Assembly: GCF_013753875.1 (NCBI RefSeq)
Contig: NZ_SMDS01000019.1
Coordinates: 186,001-250,000, forward strand
DNA length: 64,000 nt
From: Candidatus Pantoea persica
GTDB lineage: Bacteria > Pseudomonadota > Gammaproteobacteria > Enterobacterales > Enterobacteriaceae
Direction: 5' to 3'
Position 1 is the first letter of the stretch, and each line of letters begins with the position of its first letter. Under the pieces are notes generated by a model. The model did not search any database, had not been told where the DNA came from, and worked only from the letters and a program-made list of their open reading frames with translations. The position numbers and the translations under genes are program-made. Below, piece by piece: positions 9,796 through 19,557 of the stretch.

Positions 9796-10303
9796 ATGAA
9801 CAAAACTGCCTTTTACGCCGATTTGAATCGCGATATGCGCGCTCTGCTTGAAGGCGAAACGTCGTTTCTCGCCGCGCTGGGCAACTTCAGCGCGCTGCTT
9901 ACGAACGCCTCGAGGGCGTGAACTGGGCGGGTTTATCTACCTGCTGACGGAAGCCAACACCTTGGTGCTCGGACCTTTCCAGGGCAAAATCGCCTGCGTC
10001 TGCATTCCGGTCGGCAAAGGGGTATGCGGCACAGCGATCGCCGAAGATGAAGATAAAGTGCAGCGCGTAGACGACGTGCACGCTTTCCCCGGCCGTATCG
10101 CCTGCGACGCCGCCAGAAACGCCGAGATCGTGATTCCTCTGAAAGTAAAGGACGCGGTCGTCGGCACGCTGGACATCGACAGCACGGTGTTCAATCGCTT
10201 CGACAGCGAGGACGAGTCTGGGCTGGTTGCACTGACTGATGGGCTTTGTGAAGTACTGGTGGACAGCAACATCGATAAATTTCTGCAGCTGACGCACAGC
10301 TAA
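9796..10303 (+). pseudogene. msrC: msrC, free methionine-(R)-sulfoxide reductase, frameshifted
   Basis: Relic of MsrC (YebR), the GAF-domain enzyme reducing free Met-R-sulfoxide. It starts MNKTAFYADLNRDMRALLEG at 9796. One base is missing near 9899 (frame lost at NFSALL), and about two extra bases near 9937 move it to a third frame, which then stays open to 10303. The three cysteines of the active site region survive (IACVCIPVGKGVCGTA and RIACDAA). Catalytic residues are present but the first 45 residues are out of frame, so no normal product is expected. It lies upstream of proQ, as in E. coli. Confidence 0.92.
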
Positions 10304-10399
10304 TCGACTGGATTGCATGGCATTTGACAAGGTTGTCATTATAATGTCGCCTGTTCATGCCTGCTCTGGTCGGCAAACCCGTTGTAATCAGGAAATTTC

Positions 10400-11059
10400 A
10401 TGGAAAATCAACCTAAGTTGAATAGCAGTAAAGAAGTGATCGCCTTTCTGGCGGAACGTTTTCCAAGCTGCTTTAGCGCCGAAGGTGAGGCGCGTCCGCT
10501 CAAAATCGGTATCTTTCAGGATCTGGTAGAGCGCGTTCAGGGCGAGATGGGCCTGAGCAAGACGCAGCTGCGTTCGGCGCTGCGCCTCTATACCTCCAGC
10601 TGGCGTTATCTCTACGGCATCAAGGCGGGCGCGACGCGCGTCGACCTCGACGGCAACCCGTGCGGCGTGCTGGACGAGCAGCACGTACAGCATGCGCGTC
10701 AGCAGCTGGAAGAGGCGAAAGCGCGCGCTCAGGCGCAGCGCGAGCAGCAGAAAGCCGCGAAGCGCGAAGCGGGTGAAGAGGGCACTGAACCGCGTCGTCC
10801 ACGCCGTCCCGCCGCACGCAAGCCGCGTTCTCAGGCGCCGCGCGCGGCCGCTCAGGATCGCAAACCGGCTCCGCGTCCGGCAGCACAGGCGAAACCGATC
10901 ACCGATACCTCAACTTTGCAACCCGGCCAGAATATCAAAGTCAAAGCAGGCAAAAGTGCGATGGAAGCGACTGTTCTTGAAGTCTCAAAAGACGGCGTTC
11001 GGGTACAGCTCGCTTCCGGCATGGCAATGATTGTGCGCGCGGAACACTTGCAGTTCTGA
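10400..11059 (+). CDS. proQ: RNA chaperone ProQ
   Basis: Intact 219-residue ProQ, a FinO-domain protein that binds and stabilises many small RNAs and mRNA 3' ends. The FinO domain covers about residues 1-120 ([42 protein letters not shown]). A basic, Ala/Pro/Arg-rich linker follows (about 121-170), then a Tudor-like C-terminal domain ([20 protein letters not shown]). A TATAAT hexamer at 10340-10345 is a plausible minus-10, but I see no well-spaced minus-35. It is followed by prc after 19 bases, the usual proQ-prc operon. Confidence 0.96.
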   Translation: MENQPKLNSSKEVIAFLAERFPSCFSAEGEARPLKIGIFQDLVERVQGEMGLSKTQLRSALRLYTSSWRYLYGIKAGATRVDLDGNPCGVLDEQHVQHARQQLEEAKARAQAQREQQKAAKREAGEEGTEPRRPRRPAARKPRSQAPRAAAQDRKPAPRPAAQAKPITDTSTLQPGQNIKVKAGKSAMEATVLEVSKDGVRVQLASGMAMIVRAEHLQF

Positions 11060-11078
11060 AACGGAGGCTGACCCCGGC

Positions 11079-13115
11079 ATGAACACCCTGTTAAAAATCG
11101 GTATGATTACGGGCCTGCTGCTGGCAGGCCCTTTCTTTGGCTTTGGCGCGGAGAGTATCACCCGCGCCGACCAAATCCCCCAGCTGCATGAAGGTCCGCA
11201 GGATCCCACCGTCAGCGAACGGGTGACCTCCCGCTTTACCCGCTCTCACTATCGCCAGTTCGATCTCGATCAGGACTTCTCGGCGAAAATCTTCGACCGC
11301 TATCTCAACATGCTCGACTACAACCACAACGTGTTTCTGGCATCGGACATGGCGCAGTTCGCGGATAAAAAGAGCACGCTCGGCGACGAGCTACGCAGCG
11401 GCAAGCTGGTGGTGTTTTACGATCTCTACAATCTGGCGCAAAAACGCCGTTTCGAGCGCTACCAGTATGCGCTCAACGTGCTGAGCCGCCCGATGAACTT
11501 TAGCGGCAACGACACTATCGATACCGACCGCGCCAAGGCGCCTTGGCCGAAAGATGTGGCGGAGCTGAACGCGCTGTGGGACGTCAAAGTCAAGTATGAC
11601 CAGCTCAGCCTGAAGCTGATCGGCAAAAGCTACAGCGAAATTCGCGACGTGCTCACCAAGCGCTACAACTTAGCTATTCGCCGCCTGGCGCAGAGCAACA
11701 GCGAAGATGTGTTCCAGCTGGCGATGAACGCCTTCGCCCACGAAATCGATCCGCACACAAACTATCTGTCGCCGCGCAACACCGAACAGTTCAATACCGA
11801 GATGAGCCTGTCGCTGGAAGGCATCGGCGCGGTGCTGCAGATGGATGATGACTATACCGTGATCAACTCCATAGTGGCGGGCGGTCCGGCGGCGAAAAGC
11901 AAGTCCATCAGCGTCGGCGACCGCATCGTCGGCGTAGGGCAGCCGGGTAAACCGATGGAAGATGTCATCGGCTGGCGCCTCGACGACGTCGTGGCCAAAA
12001 TCAAAGGGCCGAAGGGCAGCAAGGTTCGCCTCGAAGTGCTGCCGGCCGGCAAAGGCACCAAAACCCGCACCGTGACCCTGACCCGCGAAAAGATCCGTCT
12101 GGAAGATCGCGCGGTGAAAATGAGCGTGCATAACTTCGGCAAACAGAAAGTCGGCGTGCTTGATATTCCGAGCTTCTACGTTGGACTCACCGACGACGTG
12201 AAGGTGCAACGACAAAAACTGCAGAAGCAGAACGTCGACAGCGTTGTCATCGATCTGCGCACCAACGGTGGCGGCGCGCTGACCGAAGCGGTGTCGTTCT
12301 CTGGGCTGTTTATTCCCAGCGGACCGGTGGTGCAGGTGCGCGACAACAACGGGCACGTGCGTGAAGACGGCGACAACGACGGCGTCGTTTACTACAAAGG
12401 CCCGCTGGTGGTGCTGGTAGATCGCTTCAGCGCCTCGGCGTCGGAGATTTTCGCCGCCGCGATGCAGGACTATGGCCGCGCGCTGATCGTCGGTGAACCG
12501 ACCTTCGGCAAGGGCACCGTGCAGCAGTACCGCTCGCTGAACCGCATCTACGATCAGATGCTGCGTCCGGAATGGCCGGCGCTGGGCTCCGTGCAGTACA
12601 CCATCCAGAAGTTCTACCGCATCAACGGCGGCAGCACTCAGCTTAAAGGCGTCACGCCGGACCTGCTGATGCCGACCGGCGTGGAAGCGGCGGAAACCGG
12701 CGAGAAGTTCGAAGACAACGCGCTGCCCTGGGACAGCATCAACGCCGCCACCTATAGCAAAACCGGTGACGTCAAGCCGCTGTTGGCGCAGCTGACCAAA
12801 CAGTACGAGACGCGCATCGCCGAGGATCGCGAGTTCCAGTACATTATGAAGGATATCGCCCGCTTCAACGCGATGAAGGAGAAGCGCAACATCGTGTCGC
12901 TCAATCTCGCCCAGCGTGAGAAAGAGAACCACGACGATGACGCGCTGCGTCTGGAGCGCGTCAACGCGCGCTATCAGGCAGAGGGCAAAAAACCGCTGAA
13001 GAATCTGGACGAGCTGCCGAAGGATTACAAAGAGCCGGATCCCTATCTTGATGAAACGGTGCGCATCGCCAATGACTTGGCGCAGCTGAGCAGAGCGCAG
13101 CCTGCCGCGCAATAA
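11079..13115 (+). CDS. prc: Tail-specific protease Prc (Tsp)
   Basis: Intact 678-residue periplasmic C-terminal processing peptidase (E. coli 682), which trims FtsI and degrades ssrA-tagged and other proteins, including the murein hydrolase MepS with NlpI. The signal peptide spans about residues 1-24. A PDZ domain follows (GIGAVLQMDDDYTVINSIVA to about residue 330). The Ser/Lys dyad is visible: S453 in SASASE and K478 in FGKGTVQQ. I chose the ATG at 11079 because GGAGG lies 11 bases upstream; an earlier in-frame start overlaps the end of proQ. A terminator hairpin follows at 13131. Confidence 0.96.
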   Translation: MNTLLKIGMITGLLLAGPFFGFGAESITRADQIPQLHEGPQDPTVSERVTSRFTRSHYRQFDLDQDFSAKIFDRYLNMLDYNHNVFLASDMAQFADKKSTLGDELRSGKLVVFYDLYNLAQKRRFERYQYALNVLSRPMNFSGNDTIDTDRAKAPWPKDVAELNALWDVKVKYDQLSLKLIGKSYSEIRDVLTKRYNLAIRRLAQSNSEDVFQLAMNAFAHEIDPHTNYLSPRNTEQFNTEMSLSLEGIGAVLQMDDDYTVINSIVAGGPAAKSKSISVGDRIVGVGQPGKPMEDVIGWRLDDVVAKIKGPKGSKVRLEVLPAGKGTKTRTVTLTREKIRLEDRAVKMSVHNFGKQKVGVLDIPSFYVGLTDDVKVQRQKLQKQNVDSVVIDLRTNGGGALTEAVSFSGLFIPSGPVVQVRDNNGHVREDGDNDGVVYYKGPLVVLVDRFSASASEIFAAAMQDYGRALIVGEPTFGKGTVQQYRSLNRIYDQMLRPEWPALGSVQYTIQKFYRINGGSTQLKGVTPDLLMPTGVEAAETGEKFEDNALPWDSINAATYSKTGDVKPLLAQLTKQYETRIAEDREFQYIMKDIARFNAMKEKRNIVSLNLAQREKENHDDDALRLERVNARYQAEGKKPLKNLDELPKDYKEPDPYLDETVRIANDLAQLSRAQPAAQ

Positions 13116-13130
13116 GCGCAAGGAAGGAAA

Positions 13131-13157
13131 AAAGCACCGCAGCGCGGTGCTTTGTTT
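13131..13157 (+). terminator. Terminator after prc
   Basis: A 10-base-pair stem AAAGCACCGC/GCGGTGCTTT with a 3-base loop and T-rich tail, starting 15 bases after the prc stop. It closes the proQ-prc unit. Confidence 0.8.
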
Positions 13158-13217
13158 GCGCCTCGCGCCGCCACCAGCGCGCGAAAATCCGTTTGGCGAA
13201 GAAAAGCATGGCTAAAT

Positions 13218-13232
13218 GTAAAGTTATGTCTT
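13218..13232 (+). promoter_or_regulatory. Possible CpxR half-box upstream of htpX
   Basis: GTAAA at 13218-13222, five bases, then GTCTT. The CpxR consensus is two GTAAA repeats five bases apart, so only the first half is good. htpX is a known Cpx-regulon gene, which is the only reason to report it. Confidence 0.3.
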
Positions 13233-13334
13233 TTTAAAAACTTAAAAGTTAAGGCTGCTTGAAATGCGCCGCAATGACCCTAGGATAGGGATCCGCGCAG
13301 AGAGCGCATGAACAACCGAGGATAATGAACTTTT

Positions 13335-14216
13335 ATGATGCGTATTGCTCTTTTCCTGGTGACCAACCTGGCTGTGATGTTGGTCTTTGGGCTGATCCTT
13401 AGCCTCACAGGGGTCCAGTCAAGCAGTGTTCAGGGCCTGATGTTCATGGCAGGCCTGTTTGGCTTTGGCGGTGCGTTTGTTTCACTGCTGATGTCGAAGT
13501 GGATGGCGCTGCGTTCGGTTGGCGGTGAGGTGATTGAGCAGCCCCGTAACGAAACTGAGCGCTGGCTGATGCAGACCGTTGGTCTTCAGGCGCAGCAGGC
13601 GGGCATCGCGATGCCGCAGGTCGCTATCTATCATGCGCCCGACATCAACGCTTTCGCCACCGGCGCACGCCGCGACGCCTCGCTGGTCGCGGTGTCGACC
13701 GGCTTGCTGCAGAACATGAGCCGCGACGAGGCGGAAGCGGTGCTGGCGCATGAAATCGCCCACATCGCCAACGGCGACATGGTGACTATGACGCTGATTC
13801 AGGGGATCGTGAACACCTTTGTCATCTTTATCTCGCGCATTATCGCGCAGGTGGTTTCTAGCTTCCTGTCCGGTAACCGCGACGGTGAAGAGAGCAGCAA
13901 CGGCAACCCGCTGGTCTACTTTGCCATGGCGACGGTGCTGGAGCTGGTGTTCGGTATCTTGGCCAGCATGATCACCATGTGGTTCTCGCGCCATCGCGAG
14001 TTCCATGCCGATGCGGGCTCTGCGAAACTGGTAGGCCGCGAGAAGATGATCGCCGCGCTGCAGCGTCTGAAAACCAGCTACGAGCCGCAGGAGCCGAGCA
14101 GCATGATGGCCTTCTGTATCAACGGCAAAAACAAATCGCTGAGCGAGCTGTTTATGTCTCACCCGCCGCTGGATAAACGTATAAAAGCGCTGCGCAGCGG
14201 TCAGTATCTGAAATAA
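13335..14216 (+). CDS. htpX: Membrane metalloprotease HtpX
   Basis: Intact 293-residue M48-family zinc protease of the inner membrane, working with FtsH on misfolded membrane proteins. Two hydrophobic N-terminal segments (about residues 5-25 and 34-55) precede the zinc motif H139-E-I-A-H143, and a third ligand lies in the downstream HADAG region. Two more hydrophobic stretches lie between ([32 protein letters not shown]). The C-terminus [11 protein letters not shown] is typical. Length equals the E. coli protein. It stands as a single gene between two terminators. Confidence 0.96.
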   Translation: MMRIALFLVTNLAVMLVFGLILSLTGVQSSSVQGLMFMAGLFGFGGAFVSLLMSKWMALRSVGGEVIEQPRNETERWLMQTVGLQAQQAGIAMPQVAIYHAPDINAFATGARRDASLVAVSTGLLQNMSRDEAEAVLAHEIAHIANGDMVTMTLIQGIVNTFVIFISRIIAQVVSSFLSGNRDGEESSNGNPLVYFAMATVLELVFGILASMITMWFSRHREFHADAGSAKLVGREKMIAALQRLKTSYEPQEPSSMMAFCINGKNKSLSELFMSHPPLDKRIKALRSGQYLK

Positions 14217-14228
14217 GCGCTGTAAAAA

Positions 14229-14258
14229 AAAGGCGACTCCTTGGAGTCGCCTTTTTTA
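14229..14258. terminator. Bidirectional terminator between htpX and yebQ
   Basis: Stem AAGGCGACTC/GAGTCGCCTT with an A-run on the left and a T-run on the right, so it can stop both htpX (plus) and the convergent yebQ relic (minus). Confidence 0.85.
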
Positions 14259-15326
14259 TGGGGGCGTATTCGCGTCGTGCGGCTGCACCGGCAGTAGCGC
14301 CAGCAGAAACAATCTGGCAGCAAACAGCACCAGGCCGATGCCGCCGAGCAGTCCGGCATGGATATGCTCAATCAGGCTACCGGCAATCGGCGCAAGCACC
14401 ATCGTCGCCAGCGGCCAGGGTGTCAGCAGTAGGCCGGTGGCGACCTCGTCGCGCCCCAGCATGTTTTGTAAGAAAAAGGGCAGCGAAACCATTGCCAGCA
14501 TCTGCGCGCAGAACGAGCAGATCGATCGGCAGCAGCGGCACCGTCATATGCTGCTGGCGCCGTACAAAGAACCAGCCCGTTACCGCCAGCACCAGCGCAG
14601 GGCTTTGCCCCTGCGAGAAGCCCGTCAGCGCATAGATCAGCAGGCCGAAAAACAGCTCGTTCATCAGGGTGCTCGGCAGATCGAACTTCTGCGTTTTTAC
14701 CTTCTGGCTGTTTTCCGGCAGAAAGCGCAGCGCCAGCCAGAGCGCGATAATGCCCAGCGGCACATTGATCAGAAACAATCATTTCCAGCTGGCGACAGAG
14801 AGGATCTCCGCCGCCACCGTCGGGCCGGCGGCACTGGACACCGCGACCACCAGCGAGTTAATCGCCATGCCGCATCCCAGATGGCGCTGCGGATAGATAA
14901 TGCGGATCAGCGCGGTATTGACGCTCATCAGCGCGGCGCCGCCAAAGCTCTGCAGCACGCGCGCCAGCGTCAGCATCGGCAGCGAAGAGAAGAGAAGAGG
15001 GCGCAGAACACCGAGGTCAGAATAAACAGCCCGAGGCCCGCCTGATACACGCGGCGGTAGCGAACGCCGATAAACGACAGAGAGAGCAGCGAGGCTACAA
15101 TGGCAATCTGATAGGCGTTAACGATCCAGACCGACTGTGCCGGGCTTGCCTGCAGCTCGCGGGCAATGGTAGGCAGCGCCACATTGGTGATAGCCCCATC
15201 CAGCACCGCCATCATAATGTCTAACGCAATGGTAAAAATGGCGCTATAGCGCTGTGGCGCGGTTAGCCCGTCTTGAACAGGTGTGGGTGACAGAGAAGAT
15301 ATATCTAGCGGGTGAATATCACGCAT
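14256..15326 (-). pseudogene. yebQ: yebQ, MFS drug:H+ antiporter (DHA2), broken
   Basis: Relic of YebQ, a 14-TM-type major facilitator transporter. The N-terminal half is easy to read (APQRYSAIFTIALDIMMAVL, then DGAITNVALPTIARELQ). Frame is lost near 14985. It resumes as LTLARVLQSFGGAALMSVNT and GPTVAAEILSVASWK, where a stop replaces the next Trp near 14778. A deletion then joins VPLLPIDLL to MLAMVSLPFFLQNML, and the last quarter of the protein is missing after ALLPVQPHDANTP. It is convergent with htpX. Confidence 0.92.
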
Positions 15327-15482
15327 GCTAATGAAATCAGCCGCAAAACGCACCGTCTTTACGGCAAAAATATTACTTAGCGCCAGCGCCGCGCAAAGGA
15401 GAATGGTACGATGCGCAAGGACGCGCTATATTGGTCATCTGTTCCGATTTTATTAAAACAATTAAAAAAAAAAGGGTGCGCG

Positions 15483-16229
15483 ATGGCCGCCAGTGATAAC
15501 GACAAATAACCTGATGCCTTTTCCTCTATAATGAAGGTGTTCGGCATCTTGCAGGCGCTGGGCGAAGAGCGCGACCACGGCATTACCGAGCTAGCGCAGC
15601 GCGTAATGATGTCCAAAAGTACGGTCTACCGCTTTTTACAGACTATGAAAGCGCTAGGCTACGTTACCCAGGAAGGGGAGAGCGAGAAATACTCCCTGAC
15701 GCTCAAGCTGTTTGAGCTGGGCGCGAAAGCGCTGCAAAACGTCGATCTGATCCGCATCGCCGACGTACAGATGCGCGAGCTCTCCCGCTAACCAAAGAGA
15801 CGATACATCTCGGCGCGCTGGAAGAGGACAGTATCGTCTATATCCATAAAATCGACTCGCTACCTGCGCATGTATTCGCGTATCGGCTGCCGCAACCCGC
15901 TGCACACCACGGCCATCGGCAAGGTGCTGCTCGCCTGGCGCGACCGGGCAGAGGTGAATGATATTCTCCAGGAGGTTGAGTTCAAGCGCAGCACCGCCAA
16001 TAACATCGTCACGCGCGAAGCGCTGATCGCGGCGCCGGATCAGGTCAAGGTGCAGGGATTCGGCGAGGATAACGAAGAGCAGGAAGAGGGGCTGTGCTGC
16101 ATCGCCGTGCCTGTGTTCGACCGGTTCGGCGTGGCGATCGCCGGTCTCAGTATCTCTTTCCCCACCATTCGCTTCTCAGAGGAAGCAACGCGGGCGCCTG
16201 CCCGCCCGCCATTGTTCAATTGTCGATAA
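15483..16229 (+). pseudogene. kdgR: kdgR, IclR-family repressor of pectin/KDG catabolism, broken
   Basis: Relic of KdgR, the IclR-family repressor of 2-keto-3-deoxygluconate and pectin-degradation genes. The original start is at 15483 (MAASDNDK), but codon 9, Gln in E. coli, is now TAA (15507-15509). An in-frame ATG at 15531 could restart the winged helix (GITELAQRVMMSKSTVYRFL). Frameshifts near 15790 and 15862 cut the effector domain, which resumes as NPLHTTAIGKVLLAWRDRAE and GYGEDNEEQEEGL-type sequence. The final 25 or so residues are replaced by unrelated sequence after IRFSEEA. A truncated DNA-binding fragment is the most that could be made. Confidence 0.93.
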
Positions 16230-16452
16230 CGTCGCCGCTTTTTTCAGCACGGGACACGCCGTGACGCCGATAATGCCGCTGTCACTGTGCAGATCCTGGG
16301 CGGTGATCAGGCCGCGGCGGTGAGGTAGCTGCACTGCAGGCCAAAGCGTGCGATTTCAGGAATGTCGGCTTTCCTGCGTCCAGTCTCGTCAGCGGCGCGC
16401 GCGGCAGGTAGAATCGACAGGGTTAATACCCTTTCGTTTTTTTGAGGCAGTT

Positions 16453-16694
16453 ATGAATGAGTTAGCCACAATCTCTGGTCCGCTATTCTGCTATGGCGTG
16501 CTGGTGTTGATTATTCTTATCGCTTTCGTCACCTGGTTTTTGTCAACCGGGCCAGCGAGCAAATCCAGCTGCTGAAGGAGCAAAAAAAGCAAAATGCGCT
16601 GCTGCGCCGACTGATTGACGCTCATACCAAAACGCAGGCAGAGCAGTAGCCCGAAGAGAAGCGCTATTTTATTCGCCTGATCCCGGAACGTTAA
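16453..16694 (+). pseudogene. yebO: yebO, small membrane protein, broken
   Basis: Relic of YebO, a small single-pass membrane protein of unknown role. The start at 16453 and hydrophobic segment (LVLIILIAFVTWFLS) are fine, but the frame slips at a T-run near 16540. The conserved cytoplasmic part then continues in another frame (RASEQIQLLKEQKKQNALLR), carries an amber near 16647, and ends RLIPER at 16694. Its position after kdgR matches E. coli. Confidence 0.82.
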
Positions 16695-16718
16695 GTCTTA
16701 CCTCAGCAAGGAGGCGTA

Positions 16719-17650
16719 GTGGCCTGGCAAAACCCCGGGTTCGATCCCAGTAAAGCGCGCAAGGCACAGGGATTGCCCTTTCCACCGCAGGCGGGCTACG
16801 CCGATTTTACGGCGCGCTGGTGGCAGCCCGCCGATCTGGCGGGGGAGAAGGATCGGGTCTGGTGGCGTGCCATGCGGCGATGCTGCTGCGCATCGGCCAG
16901 CGCTATCTGCTTATCGATCCGGCGCTCTCGCAGTGCTCGTCGCTGCTGCTGTTCGCCGGACCAGAACGCAAATCCCCCTCGCCGTTAAGCATTCAGCAGC
17001 TGCCGCGCCTCGACTACGTGCTGATTTCCCATAACCACTACGATCATCTCGACTTAGCTACCGTCAAACGCATCATGCGCCGTTTCCCGCAGGCTACCTT
17101 TATCGTGCCGCTGGGGCTGCAAACCTGGTTCGCCCGACGCGACGCGTGTCACATCGTCCAGCTGGACTGGTGGCTGACGTGGCAGCATGACGCGCTACAG
17201 ATAAAGGCCGTGCCGGCCCGCCACTGGAGCATGCGCTCGCTCTACAACCGCAACCGCTCGCTGTGGTGCGGCTGGGTTATTCGCAGCGCCGCGCTCAATT
17301 TCTGGTTCTCTGGCGATAGCGGCTACTCCTACAATCTGGCGGAGATCCCGCGCAGGCTAGGGCCGTTCAACTTGACAGCGTTGCCTATCGGCGCCTATGC
17401 ACCGAAATGGTTCATGGCGAGCAGCCATATGGATCCTGACCACGCGGTGGTACTCTGGCGGCTGATCAATTGCCCGCTGACCATTCCCATGCACTGGGGC
17501 GTCTTTGAGCTGGCGGATGAGTCGCTGGATGAGCCGCCCGCGGAATTAAACCGTGTGCTGCAGCAGAGCGGCGCAGATAATGGACGCTTTGCGCCGTGGA
17601 AAATAGGCGAGGGGCGCAGTCTGGCGAATTTAACCCAGGAAAAATCCTAA
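16719..17650 (+). pseudogene. Metallo-beta-lactamase-fold hydrolase, frameshifted
   Basis: Relic of an MBL-fold metallohydrolase of the NAPE-PLD/UlaG-like type, about 310 residues. A GTG start at 16719 follows AAGGAGG. The first 45 residues (FDPSKARKAQGLPFPPQAGY) are in one frame. A frameshift near 16860 moves the rest to another, which stays open to 17650. The zinc motif SHNHYDHLD is intact, as are the downstream FSGDSGY and AVVLWRLINCPLTIPMHWG histidine regions. The catalytic core alone could still be translated from an internal start, but the normal N-terminus is lost. Substrate unknown. Confidence 0.83.
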
Positions 17651-18173
17651 AGCGCTGTAATAATCGCCAGTTCTTTAGGTTTTTTTTTTTAAGATCTTTT
17701 ATTCCGTATCAAAGAATAAATCGTAATATGTTTATATGTCGCTTGGCTTTTAATTGGGGCAAAGCGAATTTTACTTTCCTTTTTGGGGTGCAAAAGAATA
17801 TTGAGTCCTGCGCTACCATATGACATTGTGGGCAAGGTCAAGAAAAACAACGGGTATCCTCAACTTTGGGCTGCGCTTACCAGAAATCATATGCTATATA
17901 AATGCAATAATTTATCTTTAAAATAATTCGTTACGTCGAACAAGGTTGGACGGGAACGCGGTTATCTATTCGTGTTATCAGCATCGCCAGCGAGTTGATG
18001 AATATTGGTTTTTAGGCTAGGACGTGGTCATACTCCGTATCGGAATGGACAAAAAGTGTGATGCTGCTTTGTAAATTTTGTGCGGCGTATCGTTCGCCCT
18101 TTAAAAAAGCCTTGCCATTATTTTGCGGATATGTGATAATAATTCGTGGGTTAAACGAGGTACAATTCTGTTT
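17651..18173. other. AT-rich stretch upstream of yobF-cspC
   Basis: About 520 bases, clearly more AT-rich than the surroundings, with a run of twelve T near 17679. In E. coli mgrB lies in this area, but I cannot find its conserved cysteine-containing C-terminus. Short frames here show no family resemblance. It probably holds the yobF-cspC promoter and long untranslated leader. Confidence 0.45.
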
Positions 18174-18248
18174 ATGTATGGCATTTTCAGTAAAGAAGTT
18201 ACGAGTAAAAACGTTGACGCTGGATACCGCTTCCTTGCCGAACCTTAA
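18174..18248 (+). pseudogene. yobF: yobF, stress-associated small protein, truncated
   Basis: The reading [20 protein letters not shown] followed by LAEP and TAA matches the first half of the 47-residue YobF (MCGIFSKEV...), encoded just upstream of cspC in enterobacteria. A one-base deletion at the Tyr codon after EP creates the stop at 18246-18248. The homologous DNA continues in another frame ([11 protein letters not shown]). A 24-residue peptide could still be made. YobF is a heat-shock-induced small protein of unknown role. Confidence 0.7.
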
Positions 18249-18328
18249 TTAGTGCCTCATTCAGTAACGTCTCTGGTTTATCTGTAGGTCTGCCTCCGGG
18301 CAAAATAAACACTCTAAGGAATTTGCAA

Positions 18329-18538
18329 ATGGCAAAGATTAAAGGTCAGGTTAAGTGGTTCAACGAGTCTAAAGGTTTTGGTTTTATCACTCCTGCTGAC
18401 GGTAGCAAAGATGTGTTCGTACATTTCTCCGCTATCCAGGGCAATGGTTTTAAAACCTTGGCTGAAGGCCAAAGCGTTGAGTTCGAAATTCAGGACGGCC
18501 AGAAAGGCCCGGCTGCTGTCAACGTAACCGCTATCTGA
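18329..18538 (+). CDS. cspC: Cold-shock-domain protein CspC
   Basis: Intact 69-residue CspC, a constitutively made RNA chaperone and antiterminator that supports rpoS and stress-gene expression. It has the single OB-fold of the family with RNP1 KGFGFI and RNP2 VFVHF. I chose the ATG at 18329 (AAGGA upstream); a TTG two codons earlier is less likely. It follows the yobF relic as in E. coli and is closed by a strong terminator. It is the only intact gene between 14.2 and 22.6 kb, implying strong selection. Confidence 0.96.
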   Translation: MAKIKGQVKWFNESKGFGFITPADGSKDVFVHFSAIQGNGFKTLAEGQSVEFEIQDGQKGPAAVNVTAI

Positions 18539-18581
18539 TTTCGTCACAGCTCGGTGCCATGCACCACTGCAAACGAATCAC

Positions 18582-18613
18582 AAAGCCCCGGTCAGTTGAC
18601 CGGGGCTTTTTCT
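18582..18613 (+). terminator. Terminator after cspC
   Basis: A 13-base-pair GC-rich stem, AAAGCCCCGGTCA/TGACCGGGGCTTT, with a 2-base central gap and a following T-tract. One of the strongest in the window. Confidence 0.92.
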
Positions 18614-18675
18614 TTGCGCTTTCGGCGCGGCGACGAACGGGGTACACTGCGGCATGTTCAGATAATGGAGTCTTT

Positions 18676-19131
18676 ATGTCGCTGATTTGTCCCCTCAGCC
18701 ATATCCCTCTCACCGCAGACAACCGCAGCTGGTGCTGTGAAAACCGCCACCAGTTCGATCAGGCGAAAGAGGGCTATATCAATCTGCTGCCAGTTCAGCA
18801 TAAAGGCTCGCGCGAGCCGGGCGACAACGCAGAGATGATGCAGGCGCGACGGACATTTCTCGAGGCGGGCCACTACCAGCCGCTGCGCAAGTGCGTGGTG
18901 GCGCTGCTGCGTGATGGCTGCCTTCCGCGTCGGTGCTGCTGGATATCGGCTGTGGCAAGGGCTACTACACCTAGGCGCTGAGCGCGTTGGGAGAGCAGGT
19001 TTATGGCCTCGATATCGCCAAAAACGCCTTTCGCCTGGCGCGCGAAGCCCTCAGTCTGGAGCGAGCTGCAGGCGGCGAAAATCTTTGCGTGCGACGCCGA
19101 TTTCCAGCTGATGGTGTGGCGGCGCGACTAA
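18676..19131 (+). pseudogene. rlmA: rlmA, 23S rRNA G745 methyltransferase, broken
   Basis: Relic of RlmA (RrmA), which methylates N1 of G745 in 23S rRNA. The N-terminal zinc-binding region is present ([31 protein letters not shown]) and so is [20 protein letters not shown]. Frame is then lost near 18915, and an amber follows in the SAM-binding motif near 18973. After GLDIAKNAFRLAREAL a deletion of about 120 residues jumps to the extreme C-terminus (KIFACDADFQLMVWRRD). Its stop overlaps that of convergent yobD by 4 bases. Confidence 0.92.
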
Positions 19132-19527
19132 CGCGCCTCCACCGGGGTGTGATAGATGCGTTCCAGATCGTCGAGCTGCTGCACGGCGATTAGCAGGCGA
19201 TGCTGCTCCAGCTGCATCACCAGAATGCCGTCTTCAGAGAGGTTCATGCTCTGAATGCGCCCATAGTCTATCCAGACGCCGCCATAGAAAAACCCGTCGC
19301 GCTTCATCAGGGTAGTGGTGAACTGTGCGGGCCCTGATGCGACAGGTTATTCCACAGCAAAATGGCCAACAGCCTGATAAAAATCAGGCTGTCGATCTTG
19401 TGCCGACGGCGCAGCGCCCGCGCAGACGCGTCGGCCCTTTACGGCGCGGCAGAATTAGCTCGTCGTAAAGCGAAAAAAGCAGCAGCACGCCGATGCAGAT
19501 CGCCATCAGGCCGTCCGTCAAAGTCAT
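19128..19527 (-). pseudogene. yobD: yobD, DUF986 inner-membrane protein, broken
   Basis: Relic of YobD, a DUF986 membrane protein encoded after manZ in E. coli. It starts MTLTDGLMAICIGVLLLFSL at 19527, then SLYDELILPRRKGPTRL. Frame breaks near 19400 and again near 19335, with about 25 residues missing in the third membrane segment. The C-terminal cytoplasmic part is well conserved ([36 protein letters not shown]) to the stop at 19128. Confidence 0.88.
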
Positions 19528-19557
19528 CTTTTCGGGCGCGAACGCCCGACAGCGGGG

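Noticed and set aside
10324..10345. TTGACA followed by TATAAT as the proQ promoter
   Set aside because: The two hexamers are only 10 bases apart, far from the 16-18 needed, so they cannot form one sigma-70 promoter, although the TATAAT may be used with another minus-35.
16230..16440. Possible decayed minus-strand gene (readings ADIPEIARFGLQCSYLTA and GLITAQDLHSDSGIIGVTAC)
   Set aside because: The readings are in different frames and I cannot assign them to a family. It may be a real relic but is not supportable as a named feature.
17651..18173. mgrB, expected near yebO and cspC
   Set aside because: I searched by eye for its single helix and cysteine-containing C-terminus and found neither; absence is likely but not proven without a profile search.
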